From positions 1 to 64,000 of the forward strand of contig NZ_JAHOPH010000010.1 of NCBI RefSeq assembly GCF_019798055.1: a stretch of DNA of 64,000 bases, written 5' to 3'. A program made the position numbers and the translations under genes. Each line of letters starts with the position of its first letter. The stretch's first letter is position 1. Of the stretch, positions 57,966 through 64,000 are shown in pieces. The notes below the pieces were generated by a model, which worked only from the letters and a program-made list of their open reading frames with translations, was not told the origin of the DNA and searched no databases. The DNA is from Salsipaludibacter albus (GTDB lineage: Bacteria > Actinomycetota > Nitriliruptoria > Nitriliruptorales > Nitriliruptoraceae).

Positions 57966-59342
57966 GTGTCCGACATCACCCTCGACCGGCGCTCGTTCCT
58001 GCGCTCCGCCGTCGCCGCCGCGGCGGTCGGCACCGCCTCCGGCACCCTGCTCAACCTGTCCGCGACGATGGCGTCGGCCAACCCCGGCGTCGGCAACAAC
58101 CGCGGTGGGACCTCGCCCGACAACGGTGGCTACGGGCCCCTGGTGCCCGACACCCGCACCGACAACCCCTGGGGCGCGCCCCTGCTGTCGCTGCCGGCGG
58201 GGTTCACCTACACGGCCTTCGGCCTGACCGGCGAGGTCATGTCGGACGGCAACCCGACCCCGGGCAACCACGACGGCATGGCCGCCTTCCCGGTCGCCGG
58301 CGACCCCGATCGCGTCCGCCTGGTCCGCAACCACGAGCTCAGCCCCAACGCCAGCCCCGACACCCGCGCCGACGGCGTCCCGCTGTACGACGAGGGCTCC
58401 TCGGGCGGCACCACCAACCTCCTCTACGACCTGCGTGCCAACGTCGTCGAGGAGGCGTTCATCAGCCTCGGTGGGACGACGCGCAACTGCGCCGGCGGAC
58501 CGACCCCGTGGGGCTCGTGGCTGTCCTGCGAGGAGGACTACGGCACCGGCTTCCCGACCATCGACCACGGCTACGTCTTCGAGGTGCCGGCGGACGCGAC
58601 CGGCCCGGTCGACCCCGTGCCACTGCGCGACATGGGTCGGTTCGTCCACGAGGCCGTCGCCGTCGACCCGGCCACCGGGTACGTCTACGAGACCGAGGAC
58701 CGCGGGACGTCCGGGTTCTACCGCTTCGTGCCCACCACCCCCGGTGTGCTCGCCGACGGGGGCACGCTGCAGATGTTGGCCATCGAGGACCAGCCCAACT
58801 ACGACACGCGGGGTGGGCAGCGGGTCGGCAAGCCGTTGCCGGTCCGCTGGGTGGACATCGCCGACCCGGACCCGTCCGGCAACGACGCCCTCGGGGTGTA
58901 CCGCCAGGGCATCGCCGGCGGGGCCGCGACCTTCGACCGCCTGGAGGGCGCCTGGTACGGCGACGGCGCGATCTACTTCGTGTCGACCAGTGGCGGCGAC
59001 GCCGGGGTCGGCCAGGTCTGGGAGTACCGCCCGCGTGGCACCAGCGGTGGCCAGCTGGTCCTGGTCTTCGAGTCGCCCGACTCGGACCTGCTCGAGGCCC
59101 CCGACAACGTCTGCGTCTCGCCCGGCGGTGGCCTGATGCTGTGCGAGGACGGCTCGGGACCGGACTTCCTGCGGGGGATCGACCAGAAGGGTCGGATCTT
59201 CGACTTCGGGCGCAACGACCTCAACGGCAGCGAGTGGTGCGGGTCGTGCTTCAGCCCGGACGGCTCGACGATGTTCGTGAACATGCAGAGCCCCGGGATC
59301 ACGTTCGCCATCCAGGGTCCGTGGGACCACGGCGTCCTGTGA
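57966..59342 (+). CDS. Tat-exported PhoX-type (DUF839) phosphatase
   Basis: A 458-residue exported protein of the PhoX/DUF839 family, calcium- and iron-dependent phosphomonoesterases or phosphodiesterases. Tat signal DRRSFLRSAVAAAAVGTASG with twin Arg at about 8-9. Family features are VRLVRNHELSPNAS, SSGGTTNLLYDL, TRNCAGGPTPWGSWLSCEEDYG, the GRFVHEAVAVDPATGYVYETEDRGTSGFYRF block, LEAPDNVCVSPGGGLMLCEDGSG and NGSEWCGSCFSPDGSTMFVNMQSPG, which hold the Glu, Asp and Cys used for metal binding. GTG 57966 has AGGAG 8 nt upstream. The upstream PHO-box-like repeats support a phosphate-scavenging role. Confidence 0.93.
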   Translation: MSDITLDRRSFLRSAVAAAAVGTASGTLLNLSATMASANPGVGNNRGGTSPDNGGYGPLVPDTRTDNPWGAPLLSLPAGFTYTAFGLTGEVMSDGNPTPGNHDGMAAFPVAGDPDRVRLVRNHELSPNASPDTRADGVPLYDEGSSGGTTNLLYDLRANVVEEAFISLGGTTRNCAGGPTPWGSWLSCEEDYGTGFPTIDHGYVFEVPADATGPVDPVPLRDMGRFVHEAVAVDPATGYVYETEDRGTSGFYRFVPTTPGVLADGGTLQMLAIEDQPNYDTRGGQRVGKPLPVRWVDIADPDPSGNDALGVYRQGIAGGAATFDRLEGAWYGDGAIYFVSTSGGDAGVGQVWEYRPRGTSGGQLVLVFESPDSDLLEAPDNVCVSPGGGLMLCEDGSGPDFLRGIDQKGRIFDFGRNDLNGSEWCGSCFSPDGSTMFVNMQSPGITFAIQGPWDHGVL

Positions 59343-59383
59343 CCGACCGGCGCGTGTCGGGGGCACCCCGCGCGGACCGTCCG

Positions 59384-59472
59384 TCAGTCCCGTCCCGACG
59401 GGTCGGGCAGGGCGAACGTCCAGCAGGCGGCGGTGCCCTCGACCGCCACGGTCCCGTCGCCCGGTCGCACGG
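59384..59472 (-). pseudogene. Possible gene remnant or very small ORF
   Basis: Minus-strand frame ending at 59384 reads VRPGDGTVAVEGTAACWTFALPDPSGRD, which looks protein-like (Trp, Cys, Phe spacing) against the Arg/Pro-rich noise of non-coding frames. The only usable start, a GTG, leaves about 28 codons and has no SD. It may be the 3' remnant of a decayed gene. Low confidence. Confidence 0.2.
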
Positions 59473-59630
59473 GTGCACGGAAGTCCAGGCATCCTACTCC
59501 CGGACACCGATCGGATGGCCGGGGAATCGGCCGGATTCGACCGGATGGCCGGTCGTCCGGGGGTCGCCGGCATGGGGCGAGCCACTAGCGTCGTTGGTGA
59601 CGCGCGTCCCGACCCGCCGGAGTCCCACCC

Positions 59631-62999
<3,369 letters not shown>

Positions 63000-63006
63000 G
63001 CCCGAC

Positions 63007-63030
63007 CGACCTCCCGACCTCCCGACCTCC
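63007..63030. repeat. Three 8-bp tandem repeats between treS-mak and glgB
   Basis: CGACCTCC three times in the 53-bp gap, next to the glgB ribosome binding region. Too short for independent function to be argued. Confidence 0.8.
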
Positions 63031-63052
63031 CGCGACGACAAGGCCCGACACC

Positions 63053-64000
63053 ATGGCCGACGACTCCACCTCCGTTCGCAGTGGCGGCTCGCTGCTGGGT
63101 GACCAGGACCTCTACCTGTTCAACGAGGGCACCCACCTGCGCCTGTACGACAAGCTCGGTGCCCACCTGACCGAGGTGGACGGTGACCCCGGCGTGCACT
63201 TCGCCGTGTGGGCGCCCAACGCCACCCGGGTGGCCGTCGTGGGTGACTTCAACGGCTGGGACGGCCGCAGCCACCCCCTGGAGGTCCGGGGCGACTCGGG
63301 CATCTGGGAGGGGTTCGTCCCCGGCGTCGAGCAGGGGACGACCTACAAGTACCGGATCACCCGCAAGGACGGCTCCGACAAGGACAAGTTCGACCCCTAC
63401 GCCGTCCACACCGAGACGCCACCCAAGACCGGCTCGAAGGTCTGGGACCTGGACTACGACTGGGACGACGACGAGTGGATGGCCGGCCGCGGCGAGCGCC
63501 AGACCCAGGACAGCGCCTTCACCATCTACGAGGTCCACATGGGCTCGTGGCAGCGCGGTGACGACGACCGGGTGCTGACCTACCGCGAACTCGCGCCGCG
63601 CCTGGCCGAGCACGCCACGAACATGGGCTTCACCCACGTCGAGTTCCTGCCGATCATGGAGTTCCCCTTCGAGGGCTCGTGGGGCTACCAGACGACGGGC
63701 TACTTCGCGCCGTCGTCGCGCTACGGCACGCCCCAGGACTTCATGTTCCTGGTCGACACGCTGCACCAGGCCGGGGTCGGCGTGATCCTGGACTGGGTGC
63801 CGTCGCACTTCCCGACCGACGACTACGCCCTGCAGGAGTACGACGGGACCCACCTGTACGAGCACGCCGACCAGCGCAAGGGCTTCCACCCCGACTGGAA
63901 GTCGTCGATCTTCAACTACGGCCGTCACGAGGTGCGCTCGTTCCTGCTGAGCTCGGCGATCTCGTGGCTGGACCGCTACCACGTCGATGGCCTCCGGGTC
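63053..64000 (+). CDS. glgB: 1,4-alpha-glucan branching enzyme GlgB (5' part, cut by window end)
   Basis: The first 316 residues of a GH13_9 branching enzyme, open to the window edge. CBM48 (about 20-120): LGAHLTEVDGDPGVHFAVWAPNATRVAVVGDFNGWDGRSHPLEV and TYKYRI. The catalytic barrel begins with FTIYEVHMGSWQRGDDDRVLTYRELAPRL, then FTHVEFLPIMEFPFEGSWGYQTTGYFAPSSRYGTPQDF, VILDWVPSHFPTDDYALQEYDGTHLYEHADQRKGFHPDW and FNYGRHEVRSFLLSSAISWLDRYHVDGLRV, just before the catalytic Asp. It works after GlgE, introducing alpha-1,6 branches. ATG 63053 lies 53 nt after the TreS-Mak stop; likely one operon. Confidence 0.96.
   Translation, partial: MADDSTSVRSGGSLLGDQDLYLFNEGTHLRLYDKLGAHLTEVDGDPGVHFAVWAPNATRVAVVGDFNGWDGRSHPLEVRGDSGIWEGFVPGVEQGTTYKYRITRKDGSDKDKFDPYAVHTETPPKTGSKVWDLDYDWDDDEWMAGRGERQTQDSAFTIYEVHMGSWQRGDDDRVLTYRELAPRLAEHATNMGFTHVEFLPIMEFPFEGSWGYQTTGYFAPSSRYGTPQDFMFLVDTLHQAGVGVILDWVPSHFPTDDYALQEYDGTHLYEHADQRKGFHPDWKSSIFNYGRHEVRSFLLSSAISWLDRYHVDGLRV

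Overview
The window is very GC-rich, densely packed chromosomal DNA from an actinobacterium. Evidence for this is the GlgE-type alpha-glucan/trehalose pathway, a WXG100-like protein, OmpR/MprAB-type two-component genes, a Mycobacterium-like dCTP deaminase, frequent GTG starts with 4-nt stop/start overlaps, and -10 boxes of the TAGGGT/TAGCGT kind. A deep-branching actinobacterial lineage (Nitriliruptoria- or Euzebya-like) is my guess, not something the sequence proves. I see no phage, IS element, CRISPR array, rRNA or integrase.

Layout. 194-8130: replicative helicase dnaB, an AEC transporter, a Nat-type ABC exporter pair, yqgE, a small membrane protein, a membrane Ser/Thr kinase and an HD-domain protein. 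8445-18557: a TPP enzyme translationally coupled to an SDR epimerase with a long repetitive acidic N-terminus, a response regulator/histidine kinase pair, a membrane glutaredoxin, YceI, MOSC, and an ArsR-type regulator with an MFS exporter. 18768-35416: tRNA-Leu(CAG), a WXG100-like gene with an apparent frame problem at its start, DUF2752 and RDD membrane proteins, yaaA, a beta-hydroxyacid dehydrogenase, a MarR-GNAT fusion, a Crp/Fnr regulator, an SF2 helicase, a secreted ScyD-like propeller, a FAD oxidase, an F420-type LLM oxidoreductase, a lipoprotein, an alpha/beta hydrolase, MarR, and a NDH-2-like flavoprotein coupled to a protein that looks like a cyanobacterial-type long-chain acyl-ACP reductase. 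35717-43770: rhodanese, Tat-exported multicopper oxidase, tRNA-Gly(CCC), dcd, a beta-phosphoglucomutase + GH65 phosphorylase cassette, a transglutaminase-like protein and a small secreted protein.

43952-64000 is the most interesting part. The GlgE pathway is present as glgE at the left and treS-maltokinase fusion plus glgB (cut by the window edge) at the right. About 13.6 kb of unrelated genes lies between them. That block holds (i) a four-gene, fully overlapping operon of an acyl-CoA-dehydrogenase-like flavoprotein, a NodS-like methyltransferase, a PIG-L deacetylase and a family 2 glycosyltransferase, which together look like an uncharacterised glycoconjugate or aminosugar pathway; (ii) a ribbon-helix-helix protein / DUF4097 / DrrA-DrrB-like exporter operon with an apparently leaderless promoter; (iii) a leaderless TetR gene whose operator is centred on its own start codon, followed by an ABC exporter with a duplicated permease and an AraC regulator; (iv) a VOC protein and a Tat-exported PhoX-type phosphatase preceded by 11-bp phased PHO-box-like repeats. 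Three copies of a 50-bp palindromic element sit at the left edge of the block and at module boundaries inside it.

Intergenic DNA is short but contains many perfect inverted repeats (probable terminators without strong T tracts) and small tandem arrays of 8-27 bp units. All functional calls rest on motif recognition by eye; no database search was run.
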